From: Hysterangium stoloniferum
Lineage: Eukaryota; Basidiomycota; Agaricomycetes; Hysterangiales; Hysterangiaceae
Length of the DNA: 64,000 bases
Assembly (NCBI GenBank): GCA_015178975.1
Contig: WHVD01000082.1
Coordinates: 1 to 64,000, forward strand
Direction of reading: 5' to 3'
Part shown: piece by piece, positions 10,589 to 22,329 of the stretch
How the letters are laid out: each line of letters opens with the position of its first letter
Position numbering within the stretch: the first letter of the stretch is position 1
The notes under the pieces: model-generated
What the model saw: only the letters and a program-made list of their open reading frames with translations
Told to the model about the DNA's origin: nothing
Databases searched by the model: none
Made by a program: the position numbers and the translations under genes

Positions 10589-11269
10589 TCTGCATGCAAG
10601 TTCAATAGAAGCTTGGTGATGAAGGGGCCAAGGACCAAATGACCAAAGGTTCACTTGGAGTGGAAGGTGAAGTGGTAGTTTAAGAGTGCTGTCTAGTGGT
10701 ATTCCAAGTACCAAGAGCAGAACAGAACCAAGTAACTTGAGGTCCCAAGAATGAAGTTGGTGGATACTGGAGAGTGGTTACCTGAGAGGATGTGTGCATG
10801 GAGGATGCTGAAATAGCATGAAAGGGGGTAGTAAAATGACTCAAAGTTGGGGAAGTCTTTCAAAAAGGCACATTCTGCCTGTATATATATACCACCCTGA
10901 AACTCATAGGAGGGCTTCAGATGCCAATATATGGAAACAGAGAAAGCAGAGAGGATGCACCAGAGCCTGCATTACCTGAGGGAGGCATGAAAGATAAGCC
11001 AGTTGAAGATTGGTGTGGGGGCTGGAAAGCATAAGGGGCTTGCAGGGGCAAAACCTGGGATGGAGAGGCCTGTGGCATACTGGGGCCAGAAGATGACCCA
11101 ATGGATGGAAGGGGAGGGCCAACATATTGTGCTGGTGCTGTTGGAGTACAGTGACTCCAAAAACCCATTTCATACTAACCCCAAATGTGGTGTGCTTCAC
11201 ACACCACCTTACAGCATGGTAATTAGCTTAGCCAGTTGTGAGGTCATGGCCATATTGGCCAATCGGGCT
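10589..11269. other. Unassigned repeat-derived sequence
   Basis: The stretch lies between the old solo LTR and the gag relic. Frames are short and broken. It may be internal sequence of the second gypsy element or a further TE fragment. No pol motif was found, so the element has lost its pol. Confidence 0.4.
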
Positions 11270-12507
11270 TTTGTGGCCTTCGGGCATGTGGCAACTCAGT
11301 GTCTGGGATCTGCACACAACAAACAAAGGTTGTTGTCCATTTGGCATTGCTTTTCCTGTGGTAGGAGCTTGCCACTGGAGCCAAGTTTACCAGTTAGGTC
11401 AGGTTTGTCTTTATCTTGAGACTTATTCGACTGTTTGCCCTTGCCTTTTTTGTTGTTAGAACCCTTGTTTTTGGATTTCTTATCAGAGTTCGAGTTGCTA
11501 CTATTGTTGGTGTTTTGATTACCAGACTTGTTGGCATTCTTATTGTCCGATGATTTTTTGTCCGATGGGTTTTCATGACTGATTTCTGAATGTCATTCCC
11601 AGTATCGGGCGTCCATGTTCTGGGCCTTTAGACGTATGAGGGGGAGAGTCTTCAGTTTGCCGGTCTCTCCTTTGGAAACTTCGTCTTTGAGGCGAGATGG
11701 GAGGCCAGAGTAAAACTGGTAACGGAGGGCCAAATTGCCTCAGTCGCAATGTGCGGTGAGGTTGTTGAACTGGACGATGTAGTCAGTGATGCGCTGGGTG
11801 TCTTTCATTTTGAGATTAGAAAGCATGGATTCGGCATTGCCGGTTTGGTCGTAGGGACCGAAGTTTGTTTCGAGTTCCTCAACAAAGGCATCCCAATCGT
11901 GAAGCCAATCGGGATCTTCAGAGGTGAGGCTGGAGAATGTGGGTTCAAACCAGGCTGCTGCGGAGTCCTTAAGGTACGAGAGTGCAAAATTTACCTTTCA
12001 GTCATCCATTGCGAAAGCAGCCGGTCGGTCCCAAAAGTTGAATTGACATTGCATAAGAAATGTCGGCAATTTCTTCGGGTTTGAACCGGTGAACGGTTCA
12101 GGTTTGTTGACTCGGGTTTGTCCAGGTTCTTTTTCCTTGGTATTGTTTTTAAGGAATTCATTAAGGGATCCTAGGGTACCTGAGAACAATTCCCATGTCT
12201 CATCGGGGTCAAGAACTGGTTTTTGTTTTGCGGACTTCTTAGAACCACTGGCCTGAGGTACAGGTTGGTTGCCATCCTTGGGGTCAGGTTCCAGAGCTGA
12301 TTGATTGTTATCCCTTTCGGGTGCTTTGGGTTTGGTTGCTTCAGTAACTTCTTCAACATCACTGGTAATTTCCACAAAGCGGGATTCTTCAGAGGTTTCT
12401 GGTTGCAGAGTTCTCAGAGTAGCTCGGGCTGTATACAAGAAAGGAGAATTGAGAGTGGAAGATTCTGCTTCGCCACTTGGCTTGGCATCTCTTTTCCTTG
12501 GGGGCAT
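11270..12507 (-). pseudogene. Gag relic of a second gypsy element
   Basis: Translation from the ATG at 12507 follows the chromovirus gag (for example PEPFTGSNP, FLMQCQFNFWDRPAAF, DTQRITDYIVQFNNL). In-frame stops interrupt it near 11999, 11740, 11588 and 11297. The zinc knuckle region survives as CLLCADPRH, a stop, then VATC. It follows its own LTR in the normal order, but protease, RT and integrase are missing. Confidence 0.85.
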
Positions 12508-12531
12508 GATTAATGGAAAGTGCCAGTGTGA

Positions 12532-12542
12532 AATCAGAATAT
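12532..12542 (-). promoter_or_regulatory. Self-complementary primer-binding site, second family
   Basis: The minus strand reads ATATTCTGATT, 2 nt past the LTR end. It is the exact complement of AATCAGAATAT in the LTR at 12849-12839, the predicted transcript 5' end. Offset and length (2 and 11 nt) equal those of the chromovirus. Confidence 0.75.
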
Positions 12543-12544
12543 AC

Positions 12545-13296
12545 TGTTAAGAACTGGAAACTGACTATTGTCGGTTGGCCGACAGGTACCGATCGGAAGG
12601 ACTTGGCTTCAGCTTATGTGCTGTGCCCTTGCAACTATCTGTCGGGTGTCCTTAAATTTTGGGCGGGTGAAGACTAGTCCTAACGAATACCTCTCGGCGA
12701 GTTGCCGATCGGAACCAAAGGATGAGTCGAGTGTCAGGCCAAGGGGTCAGGGACCAAGAGTGGGCAAGCGCATGCAAAGGCGGATAGCGGGATGCTTAGT
12801 ATGAGACTACTGGAGGTATAAGAGGGTATTCTGAGTTGATATTCTGATTGCCTAGTAACTACAACTACTGCGGGTTCATATAGAAATATTCGGCATCTAG
12901 AAAATACTAACTAGGGAAGAGTGGAATCAGTATTGACAATAAGCTTGACTAGGAATGGGAAGGTTATGATTAGTTCAGAGGCCATGGAATAACCAAAAGT
13001 GGAATTACGAGAAAAGAAAATAGTCTGAGGGTTACAAGTATATATAGACATACGTGAAACATAGAGTGAAACAGATCAACATAGTAAAAAGGGGACATAT
13101 CAGAGTTTAACCAGATAGTACAAGTATATTTGACAGGGGCGTAAATGGAGTTTGATCACCACGAAGGCATACATCATCATCAGAAGACCAATAGTTTCCG
13201 ATGTGATGACTTGAACGATGACTTGAAACGTTAGCTTGAAACGTTGATAGGCAGCAATAACCTCGGGGGCCGTCAGGTTGCAACACGGTCGTAACA
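12545..13296 (-). repeat. LTR of the second gypsy element (752 bp)
   Basis: It begins TGTTAAG, ends GTAACA and directly precedes the gag relic, so it is the 5' LTR. It aligns with the solo LTRs at 1107-10583 and 56526-57247. A TATA-like TATATGAA is at 12875-12882. No 3' LTR of this copy is visible nearby. Confidence 0.85.
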
Positions 13297-13353
13297 AAGG
13301 CCAAGGGAGGTCATACCAAGTACTAGAATTACAATTACTATATTTTTAATATA

Positions 13354-13565
13354 CACTCACAAAATTGTCCCAATGAGTTATTATATTAAATTGCATATAT
13401 CTCAATGAATATTGATGGAAATTACATAATTCTTTTTTTGTGCTATAACCATGATCAAACACTATGTTTGATACACCAACACTTTGCTTATATCTGTTAT
13501 ACTCTCAGGTTATTCATCAAACAATCAAAAAGTGTAAAACATTGGGACAATTTTGTGAGTCACTG
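13354..13565. mobile_element. Mariner-type MITE, 212 bp, TA duplication
   Basis: Perfect 21-bp inverted repeats (ACTCACAAAATTGTCCCAATG and its complement) bound the segment. TA flanks both ends (13352-13353 and 13566-13567). There is no coding capacity. Size, termini and TA target fit a non-autonomous Tc1/mariner element. Confidence 0.75.
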
Positions 13566-13756
13566 TATGTACTTGTGGATGAACATGCCACAAGTTAACT
13601 GTGAGCCCAAAAGAATTTGAAGAACTACCAAAGAGTATTAGATTATGTAATACCAACCACTGTTCCATCACTCTGAGTTCAGTGTGTATATAATCTAATA
13701 GGAAAGGCACTTGAGGTTACATCCTTAAGTACAGTGTGAGGCCAGACCTACACAAG

Positions 13757-13830
13757 GTCAGGTGGTGTAGTGGCAACACCCTTGCTATATATGCAAAAGA
13801 TTGTGGGTTCAATTTCCAGTCTGGACATTC
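13757..13830 (+). repeat. tRNA-like segment with pol III boxes, possible SINE head
   Basis: TGGTGTAGTGG (13763-13773) resembles an A box and GGGTTCAATTTCC (13805-13817) a B box, at tRNA-like spacing. The acceptor stem does not pair well and the anticodon loop lacks the invariant U33, so it is not called as a working tRNA. Confidence 0.35.
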
Positions 13831-14135
13831 ATTTTCTACATTTTATCAAAGAGATCTATGGAAATAGTGCCCATGTCGAGGAAAGATTTTAAGATAACGA
13901 GTAGGCCGAAACGTACAATCGATCATCCAAACGTTGCAATGATTTTGTCAATTGTGTAACTAACTAACCACCAATAGTTGTGGACCAGACTCGTTCATAT
14001 ATTCATCGACTGCCACGTAATAATTATACAAAATAATATAGGTCAGCCAAACATTTTCGCAAAGCGACAAAACAGCCCATGCAATAACACATGATATAAA
14101 TACACATCGACCGGAATGCCCCAAAGCCGCACACA

Positions 14136-16488
14136 TCAGTTTTCGAAAGGCGAGTCGGTAATAGGCTCTATACGTGATATCGGTCGTCTCGGCAACGCAG
14201 GAGCACCCGGCGCCCCCAGGGTCAAGTTCACAGTAGAAACCGGCGCCGAAGACGATATACTACCAGTGGCAGAATGCATGGGCACCGTCCCACCGGCCCC
14301 TGTCGTAATCCGACGCGCAGGCGGCGGCGGCGGCGCCTTTTTCACCGACTGTCTACGCTGCGGCAACGCAGGCGGCTGCTTCGGCGGCGAAACGGCATCA
14401 AGCGCCCCGTTGCCCGCCATGTTGCCGATCTCCATGCCCTGGGGGCTGGTCGCCGTGGGCAGCGCAGGCGAGCCAGCCGCCGGGTCAAACAGCCCCCGTT
14501 TTTCGTCGTCCTCGTCCTCCGTGGCGGGATCGTAGTGCTCGTGGTGGATGCTCATGGGGCTCTTGGCAAAGTGATGGTCGCCAAACGGCTCGTCGTAGAC
14601 CCGGACGGCGACATGGGGATCAAACATGTCCTGGGACAGGATCGACGCGCCATCCTCAGACGTGATGTCCATCTCAGCACGCCGCGCGATCTCGGTCAAT
14701 GTCCGTTGCGGCGGGACAGGGACAGGCGGCGGTATCCGAGACCGCTGCGACGCATTCACGGACGAGCTCGGCGCAGAAACCGACGTAAACGAGGAGCCGG
14801 AAGACGACGACTGCGACGGGATAGGTTTCTGCGAAAGGACCTTGCCCAAACTCAACGATCCAAACGACGACCCAAACGCCTGGCGCTGCGTCTCCTCCTC
14901 CAAACCCTCCTCGGCACCGGCACGGCGCGCGCGAAGGTCGCCGCCATCCTCGCTCCCGTCGCTCGCATTCTCCAGGCTCGCAAACGCGCGCGACGCACTC
15001 TTGTCCTTGTCCTTCTTCGCCTCCTTCTTCCCCAGCCCGGGCACCGACAGCGACGAGACGGCGCTGGATGCCCAGCTCGCCACCCCCGAGCGCTTGGTGC
15101 CTTCCGACCCGACGCTGTCGCCGCGCCGCCGGCTGTATTGTGCGGTTCCCGCCGATCCCACGGAGCCGCGGGAGCTTGGACGGGGCGTGTTGACCGGGGA
15201 CGCACGCCGCCTCACTGTTGTCCCGAATTCGTCGGCGTCGGCGTCGCTGTCCAGCGAGGCACGCCCCCGGCTGCTTGCGGCGGAGCCAGAGCGGACAGGC
15301 GTGGATGTCCTCGATGTCGATGAGATGGAGGGCGCCGGCCGGCCGAATGCGAATGCGTAGGGAGTTAGTTTGGGTTGTGAGACGTCCGGGCGCTGGATAT
15401 TGGACCTGGGCGAGGGTTGTTAGGACAATGTAGAGTGGATGACAAGGGGACATACTCGTCTAGCCACTCATCCTGTGTATCCTTTAACACGTCTAGATAG
15501 CGGGAGACGTATTGGATTTCGTTGGCCAGAAGATCGGTCAGATCACGCAGTTGTTCAATTTCGTTCTCTTGGATCAGTCGCACGCGGGCTTGGACATCCG
15601 TGGAGGTTTCTTCACTGGAGTAACAGCGTCAGATACAAGTTTATGGCACAATTAGGCAACTCACTAGCGGAGTTTAGCCTTGTTCAGCTCTTCATCTGCC
15701 TCCTTGACTTCCTTTTCCTTCTTAGCCTTATTTGCCTTTGTCACTGCCGCGTCATACGCCAATCTGTCATAATACAGTTAGTAGCCTGCCTGTTGAGAAG
15801 AAACGATCCACTACCTGCGGGAATCCAACTTCTTTCGCTGCGTGGAGTAGTCGTCTAGTTCCTCCAACGAGCGAGCAAGACTGGCGAGGTAGGTGTCTCT
15901 GAAAGTCTGTGAAAAGCTCTCTTGAAGTGTCGCGATCTTGCAATGTGCACGCCCGAATCTAATCAAACATTGGCCTGATATACGGTGAGTGCACGAGCAC
16001 ACGGACCAGCGATGTGGGTGTACTGACCAAAAGCAGAGTCGTCTCCGAAATCCTCGCCGTGTGACATCATGACTGCTCCCAGAGCATCCACGGCAAGCAT
16101 CTTGACCCCTTCCTCTACATCAGGATATTCCTTCTTCTTATGCAGGTATCCGTGGTATTCGCCAGATGCGGTATAGAGTCTAGAGCAACCAGTCAACCAA
16201 CCCCGCACAGAACCCAGCTAAGCGCGTCACACACCTTTGAATGCCAGTCCTCCTGAGCTCAACATCTTGCTCTACTTGCTTAAATTCCTCAGTGAGAACA
16301 GTCTTGTCCTTGGACGAAATAACCTCTCTGCCCCACTAGTTCCTGTCCGGTTAAGACGGATCGTTATATTTATCAAATTCAGCCTCTGCCTACCTGCCGA
16401 AGCTTCCCAAGCTGCCAAATTTCATGTCATCATCAGACGGACTCGCTTCCAAGTTTAAGGAAGGGACTCCTACCTGCTTGCTGGCCAT
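14136..16488 (-). CDS. BAR-domain protein with proline-rich tail, 657 aa
   Basis: Eight exons join in frame: 16488-16474, 16411-16394, 16335-16235, 16179-16028, 15974-15815, 15763-15665, 15614-15456 and 15405-14136. Exons 1 and 2 are 15 and 18 nt. Residues about 1-235 form a Gvp36-like BAR domain (GEYHGYLHKKKEYPDV, HGEDFGDDSAFG, FGRAHCKIATLQESF, then a coiled coil). BAR dimers bend or sense membranes at Golgi, endosome or plasma membrane. Residues 236-657 look disordered, with SH3-type proline motifs such as PPPVPVPPQR, PPALPQRR and PPPPPARR. The family is identified from these motifs. The long tail is more variable, and its binding role is inferred. Confidence 0.85.
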
Positions 16489-17664
16489 TTCTAATACTTG
16501 AACTGTGGTTGGGGATGAGAGATACGGCCTCAGTAAATCACCTCAAGAATGGCCTGATTCCTAGCGGAAGACGCCCATATTTGGCTTAGTCAGCATGGCC
16601 CCTTAAATTTTTTTTTGTCTTTAAAAAAAAAAAGACAAGAGATAAGGATCAGGCGTAGATCATCTGACAAAAGATAGCAACCGGCTCATGCTTCCCAGAC
16701 TGATGTGATTTCTCTTTGCACCACACATGCAGCGGGGCCAAGGTTAAATCCAATGTTGCTTATACTAAACTCGCCCCATCTTATTTTTATATCGTTGTGG
16801 GATGTTCGATTTTCTGTTAATTTTTATTTGCTGATATGCTTCGGAGAATAAATTAAATAATGACATAATTTACATTATCTCCTCTCTGCTGTCTCAGAGA
16901 CTTACAACTCAAATGTGTCTGAAGACGAGTTCAGTGGCTGACAACGACAGCCCGCACTGATCTGTGGATGGATGCCATGGCTGTGGGGTGTGATGGCTCA
17001 CAGGATGGGCGCCTAGCCCGAAAATGGTGCCAAAGCGGAAATGAGACATTCAGGACTAGGCTGACCTTGAGCCAGATTCATGATTCATGACTGGGACGAT
17101 CAATGATCAATCGATCGCGTGATGGCGTTCAAAGTCATGATGTGTGTCATGTGACGTATCAACTGTGGACATTGTGAAGAAGAGAAAATGAACATTCTTG
17201 GCAAAGAACATAGATGGGCACAGCACTACCCATGAGGTGCTAGTTACAGGACTATATGACCAAGAGTGACGCGGCGGCCGTGAAAGATGCAAAAGAGAAA
17301 AGCAAGAGAAAATGAAATAATTGTCGTGGAGAGATCCGGTGAACACAAATTGAGACATAAATATGAGTGAGGAAAGACGATGGATAGAAGCATGCTTATA
17401 ATATGCAGGTCTTCTGCCCTATCACAACACTAGACACGGACGTATAGCTACATTGACGGTAGGAATAGGTAATTCGCCATATATGGATCCTACCTATCGC
17501 AAGATTAACTCTTCTCTTCCCCTCGCCAGCGCTCAGAGGATTCGCCGTGTCCTGCGTGCCCGCCACCACGCTCTGGGCCAAATTCGTTTTAAATCCCCAC
17601 ACGTACGTCCCTGAGACCTCATCTCTTCCCTCATCACCAGCACCCTACCCAAATTGCTCACGCA
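16489..17664. other. Intergenic region
   Basis: It separates the BAR gene from the Ifi-6-16 array. A perfect inverted repeat around an A-run (TTGTCTTT and its complement, about 16614-16637) could form a hairpin. Nothing else was found. Confidence 0.5.
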
Positions 17665-18027
17665 ATGTATTTTCTTATCTCCATCGGCATTAACATCGTA
17701 AAGTGGGGAGCTATCCTGGCTGCATTGGCGGCCACGGGATGTGCCATCGCTGCGGTCGCAGTCCTGGCTGCATTGGCAGCCGCGGGGTGTGCCATGGTCG
17801 GGGGCGCAGTCGTTGTACCGGTGTTAGGTCTTTTAGGATTCAGTAGCGGTGGTGTAGTAGCAGGTAGGCAGTCCAATATTGACAGCTTAGGAAGTGGCAC
17901 CCCTTATCATTGTGGTCGTAAATCTCTAGAGAGTACTGCGGCAGCCATCCAAAGCTGTTTCTATGGGGGTAGAATCGCCTCGGGATCCCTTTTTGCGATC
18001 GCTCAAAGTCTTTCGGCTACTGCATGA
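17665..18027 (+). CDS. Ifi-6-16 (ISG12)-family protein, copy A, 98 aa
   Basis: Exons 17665-17863 and 17930-18027 join in phase 1 around a 66-bp intron at the position conserved in copies B, C and E. The product is very hydrophobic and Gly/Ala-rich, with LGFSSGGVVA before the intron and STAAAIQS...GGRIASGSLFAIAQSL after it, as in vertebrate IFI27/IFI6 proteins. Vertebrate members are mostly mitochondrial or ER membrane proteins linked to apoptosis and innate immunity. Fungal function is unknown. The C-terminus is shorter than in B and E, so the copy may be truncated. The whole frame is also open without splicing. Confidence 0.65.
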   Translation: MYFLISIGINIVKWGAILAALAATGCAIAAVAVLAALAAAGCAMVGGAVVVPVLGLLGFSSGGVVAGRQSNIDSLGSGTPYHCGRKSLESTAAAIQSCFYGGRIASGSLFAIAQSLSATA

Positions 18028-19082
18028 TAATTTGGTGCCACTCAGGTCGCTAGGAATGTCCGACTTGGTGCTGCAAGTGTAGTAGTCGCGTGTCATGTAG
18101 ACAGCGAGATGACGGGGAAAGTGGCGGCAAGGAGTCGAGAGAAACTGTTTCAAACACAAACCATTTGTATATTCTTGCCTCTAGTGATATGTAACCTGAT
18201 CAAGAAAATTCCAGGTGAGCCTTATAACTGAAAAAAAAAATGAACAACACAGATAGATACGACGTCCTTTGAGAGCAGAAGTCGGATACCATGCTTTTCT
18301 ACAAATTAGGTACTACGGCACGACACGGTGAACGGCTGTGACAGGGGAATGAATTAAACTTGCCAGCATGCAAGAATGTTCTAGTGGCTAATAAAAACTC
18401 CTTAAGTATCTGTGCGACATCCGTGGAGAATACCGGGTTGCTCTTTGTTCCGAGTCAGGTATGCTTGCAAGGTCAATACCTAGTGAACAAAATTAACAAA
18501 GCTCTGAATTGGGAGTTTTGTGAAATACTAGTAATATAGGAGTTTTGACGTTATAAGTGCAGTGCATTGCAATGATCGAAAGACTATAATATGTCGCGGA
18601 TAAAAGTACAGCCGCTCTAGAAACGCCACAGGAACACGAAGACTCCAAGCGCTCCATCCACCACCGCTTGCTCTCTACATTTCAGGTTCAAATTAAAGTT
18701 AAAATATGGCACTGTCGCAGCGCATGTGCATTTGCTATCTTGCTATGTTAATATTCTGAAACATCCTGTCAAGAGAACCCCTTGAGGTGAAAAAAATAGA
18801 GAAGAACCCATGATTCCAATCCACGCCTCATCTTCCGACTTGACCCAGAGATATGCCATAACGATGGTGATTATAGTAGAAGTATCACCATAATCGGTCG
18901 TAAATTTTAACTCTTCACTTCTCTTCCTCAGTGCTCAGAACCAAGCACAGTTCGTGTCCTGCCCCGGCATCACCCATAACGCTCAGTGCCAAACTCATTG
19001 GTTAAATACCCACATCTATCGCGCTATCCCTCAGAGCTATCTCTTACCCTCATCAACAGTACTCGACCCAATCCCTCACTCA
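18028..19082. other. Intergenic region in the Ifi-6-16 array
   Basis: No gene is visible. About 18860-19082 is nearly repeated at 19920-20156, before copy C, including GGTGAT and ATCACC as an inverted pair. It is a candidate promoter of copies B and C. Confidence 0.45.
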
Positions 19083-19463
19083 ATGCTTCAATTTATCCCC
19101 GCCAGCCTTGTGGTACCTGCTGCAGGAGCGACAGGATGTGCGATCGGAGCAGTAATCGCCGTACCGGTCGCAGTGTCCCTGCTAGGTGTTGCAGGCTTTA
19201 GCAGTACTGGCGTGGTGGCAGGTAGGAAAGCCCGTGTTTTTAAGACAGAAAGCAGTACGTCTCACGACTAAACATCCCCAGGGAGCACCGCGGCAGCCAT
19301 CCAAAGCTCCGCCTATGGTGCCGTTGTGACCTCCGGGTCCTCTTTTGCGATGGCTCAAAGCCTTGCGGCTGGCGGCACAGCCATGGGCAGTGCTATAACG
19401 TATTTAGGCGTGGCCGCACTAGGGGCTGCAGGGGCCGCGGGTGCTGCTCTAAATGCTAAGTAG
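19083..19463 (+). CDS. Ifi-6-16-family protein, copy B, 106 aa
   Basis: Exons 19083-19221 and 19282-19463 join in frame around a 60-bp intron (gtagga...cag). The N-terminal half includes GCAIGAVIAVPVAVSLLGVA. After the intron come STAAAIQSSAYG and SGSSFAMAQSLAAGG, then a Gly/Ala-rich third segment. Three hydrophobic stretches suggest a small integral membrane protein. The ATG is preceded by sequence shared with copy C, which supports the start. It is one of the two closest copies in the array. Confidence 0.75.
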
Positions 19464-20156
19464 CAAGATTTTAATGCCGCAAGAGTCGGGGTTAGATACA
19501 CCGAGTATAGGCATTGATGAAGATTACTTTCTTTTTTGTTACTTGTGTTGCAATGGCGAAGAATGTCCACTTTTGAAGGCTATGTAGAATCTCATACTAT
19601 GTACTTGTTTCGGGTAATGGTCATTATGTTGAAATAAGATCTTAAAGCTCGTGAATCTCAAGCAATAATGAATATAATTTCCGTTTGACCCTCTGTGGCT
19701 CGTAGGAGGCAAACGGATAGCGTAAATACAAAAATCTATACTAGTTATATACGCCTTGAGAACAATAGACGTATGGCAACAAATGGTTACGCTGAACAAT
19801 GGGGTGGCAAATTGCCGGTGTAGCACCTTATGCATGCTCGCACAACCCTATATTCTAACACATTATGTACATAGTATCAATGGTATATCCTGTGATTGTA
19901 ACTCCAGAAACCGCTACCATAATGATGGTGATTATAGTAGAAGTATCACCATAATCTATATCCCACTTGTCGTAAATTTTAACTCTTCGCTTCTCTTCCG
20001 CAGCGCTCAGAACCAAGCAAGGTTCATATCTTGCCCTCGGCATCATCCATAATGCTCAGTGCCAAACTCATTGCTTAAATACCCACATCTATAGCGCTAG
20101 CCCTGAGAGCCGATCTCTTACCCTCATCAACAGTACTCGACCCAATCCCTCACTCA

Positions 20157-20534
20157 ATGCTTCAATTTATCCCCCCCGCCTTTAAGGTAGTTGCTTTAGC
20201 AGCGACGGGATGTGCGATTGGAACAGTAATCACTGTACCCCTCACAACGACCCTGCTAGGCGCTGTAGGCTTTAGCAGTGGTGGCGTGGTGGCAGGTAAG
20301 AAACCCCCTGTTTTCAGGACAAAAAGCAGCACGTCTCAAGGCTAAACATTCCCAGGGAGCACTGCGGCAACCATCCAAAGCTCCTATGCTGGCTTTGTTA
20401 CCTCCGGGTCCCTTTTTGCGATAGCTCAGAGCGCTGCGACTGGTGGTGCTGTTCTCGGTGCTATTCAAACAGTTGGGGCCGTACTAGGTGTTGCAGGTGG
20501 CGTCATTCCGTATATGGCAGCGGTTGCGACATAG
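20157..20534 (+). CDS. Ifi-6-16-family protein, copy C, 105 aa
   Basis: Exons 20157-20295 and 20356-20534 join in phase 1 around a 60-bp intron. It starts MLQFIP like copy B and shares GFSSGGVVAG, but diverges after the intron (STATIQSSYAGFVTSGSLF, then a different hydrophobic C-terminus). The upstream 240 bp matches that of copy B, so B and C arose by local duplication. Function is unknown. Confidence 0.75.
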
Positions 20535-21044
20535 AGGAATACGAATCGAAAGGAATTGGCTTGAACATGAATCAATCAATTGTATATATCTATCTCCCGA
20601 CAATTCTGTGGTGATTAGTGGTGTAAAATATCCCAGTGAGCCTCGAATGGAAAAACTACGAAAAACGTACAACATGAGCGTAGATACTTATTCGATACTC
20701 CTAAAGTAGCAATCTGGCACCATGCTTCCATATCAAGGGATGCTATAATATGATGTGGTGGGTCCCTTTGGAGAGCTGTTAAAGTTAAAAAACAGTATGT
20801 CTCGGGAAAACATACAGTGTGCCTTTCGCCCCATAGGCCTACTTCTAATAGCTGTTGGAAATATACGAGTTTAATCCGGCATTTTCTGTAAATTTGTGTG
20901 AAATATCGTGTGAAATGTTCAATGACTCAGAAGCAATTGAAGTCCCTGTGGAACTTTCCAGGAGATACTATTACAATGAATTCATTGCATATTTAAGGAC
21001 TCCAACAGCTCATCCATCGCCCTCACCTTGACCTACCTGAACTT

Positions 21045-21310
21045 CCCACACAGTGGCTCTCTGGTCGTCGTACCCCTCGCGACGGCGGCGCCAGGTGCTA
21101 CTGGTGTACTAACAGATAGCTCGTCTGGGTGCTTTTACTGTAGGAATTGGCATGTCACACCATATGTTTAAATCTTTAGGGAGTATCGCAGCAAGCATCC
21201 AAGGCGTCACAGTTACCTCCGGGCCTTATTTGTCGATGGCTCAAACCTTGCAACTGGGGGAACAACTATGGCCGGTGCTACAAAACTCCTCGGCATGCCC
21301 GTAAGAGTGG
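21045..21310 (+). pseudogene. Decayed Ifi-6-16 copy D
   Basis: Fragments in shifted frames recall the family: VVPLATAAPGATG-like sequence, then GSIAASIQG, VTSGP and SMAQTL. The frame cannot be kept open across the piece. It lies in array order between C and E. Confidence 0.5.
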
Positions 21311-21544
21311 TGTGGGTACCGCTGCGTATATTAACCACTTATATTCTCAGCCCAAATTATTATTTAATCCCAGGAAGGTTCACGTTAAGAAAGGACCTTG
21401 GGATGTTTTGCGCAGCGTCCTGAAAAAATGCGGGGTGGTTCTTCGTTCCGGGTCAGGAAGTCTGGCGGTATCCTTGACGGTATTCACATTGTCAATGCCT
21501 CGGTGTTACTATTCGAAGTGACATCCTTATTATTGTAAATGGTC

Positions 21545-21620
21545 GGGGGGCATTGCGACAGCATCCAAAGCGCTGCAATTGCGTCTGGTCCCTTTTTGCG
21601 ATAGCCAAAGCCTAGAAGAA
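21545..21620 (+). pseudogene. Fragment of an Ifi-6-16 second exon
   Basis: About 75 bp resemble the segment encoding AAAIQS...ASGSLFAIAQSL, without exon 1 and out of frame. A further scrap with AVQSS lies near 22170-22200. Confidence 0.4.
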
Positions 21621-22329
21621 AAATGCACACAAAGGTAGAGAAACACACATTTATAAAGGGACAATCTGGTGCCAAGCTTCCATAGATATTATTATAATAT
21701 GACACCGGTGAGTCCTTTGAGAAGGCTGTGGTAGTGGAAAAAGAGAGGCTCAAGGAAGCCAACATGGCTATTAGCGAAATTAATGCTATACATATAGATG
21801 TTGTGACGTTACGAGTGCCAGTGTATTTTAACGTCGATGGCGCTGCTGGTAATCTTAGTATAATATGTCGCGGGAAATTGCAGTGTACCCTCAGTACCCA
21901 TCACAATATTACTCGTCTCTTTACATAACGGCCCTCTTCACTTCCACAGCACTTCGAGCACTGTTGGGGTTAGATGAGAACGGAGACAACGAGTATAGGC
22001 ATTGATGAAGATTACTTTCTTTTTTGTTACTTCTGTTGCAATGGCAAAGAATGACCAATTTGGAAGGCTATGTAGAATCTCATACTATGTACTTGTTTCG
22101 GGTAATGGTCATTGTGTATTCATAGTATCAATGGCATATCCTGTGATTGTAACTCCAGAAACGGCTAGAACCGTGACAGCGGTCCAAAGCTCTGTTGGCA
22201 CCCTCAGTACCCATCACACTATCACTCGTCTCTTTACATAACGGCCCTCTTCATTTCCACAATACTTCGAGCACTCGGAGCGACAACCCATCCATTGCCA
22301 TTACCTGCCCCCTCAGTCACCCCTACACA

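Noticed and set aside
10904..11200. Proline-rich minus-strand frames as a gene
   Set aside because: They follow the broken gag relic, lack a coherent start or motif and sit in repeat debris.
13757..13830. Functional tRNA gene
   Set aside because: The acceptor stem does not pair and U33 is missing, so only a tRNA-like repeat is claimed.
14116..15453. Long plus-strand frames opposite the last BAR-gene exon
   Set aside because: They are GC-rich shadow frames of a low-complexity coding tail, without domain signals.
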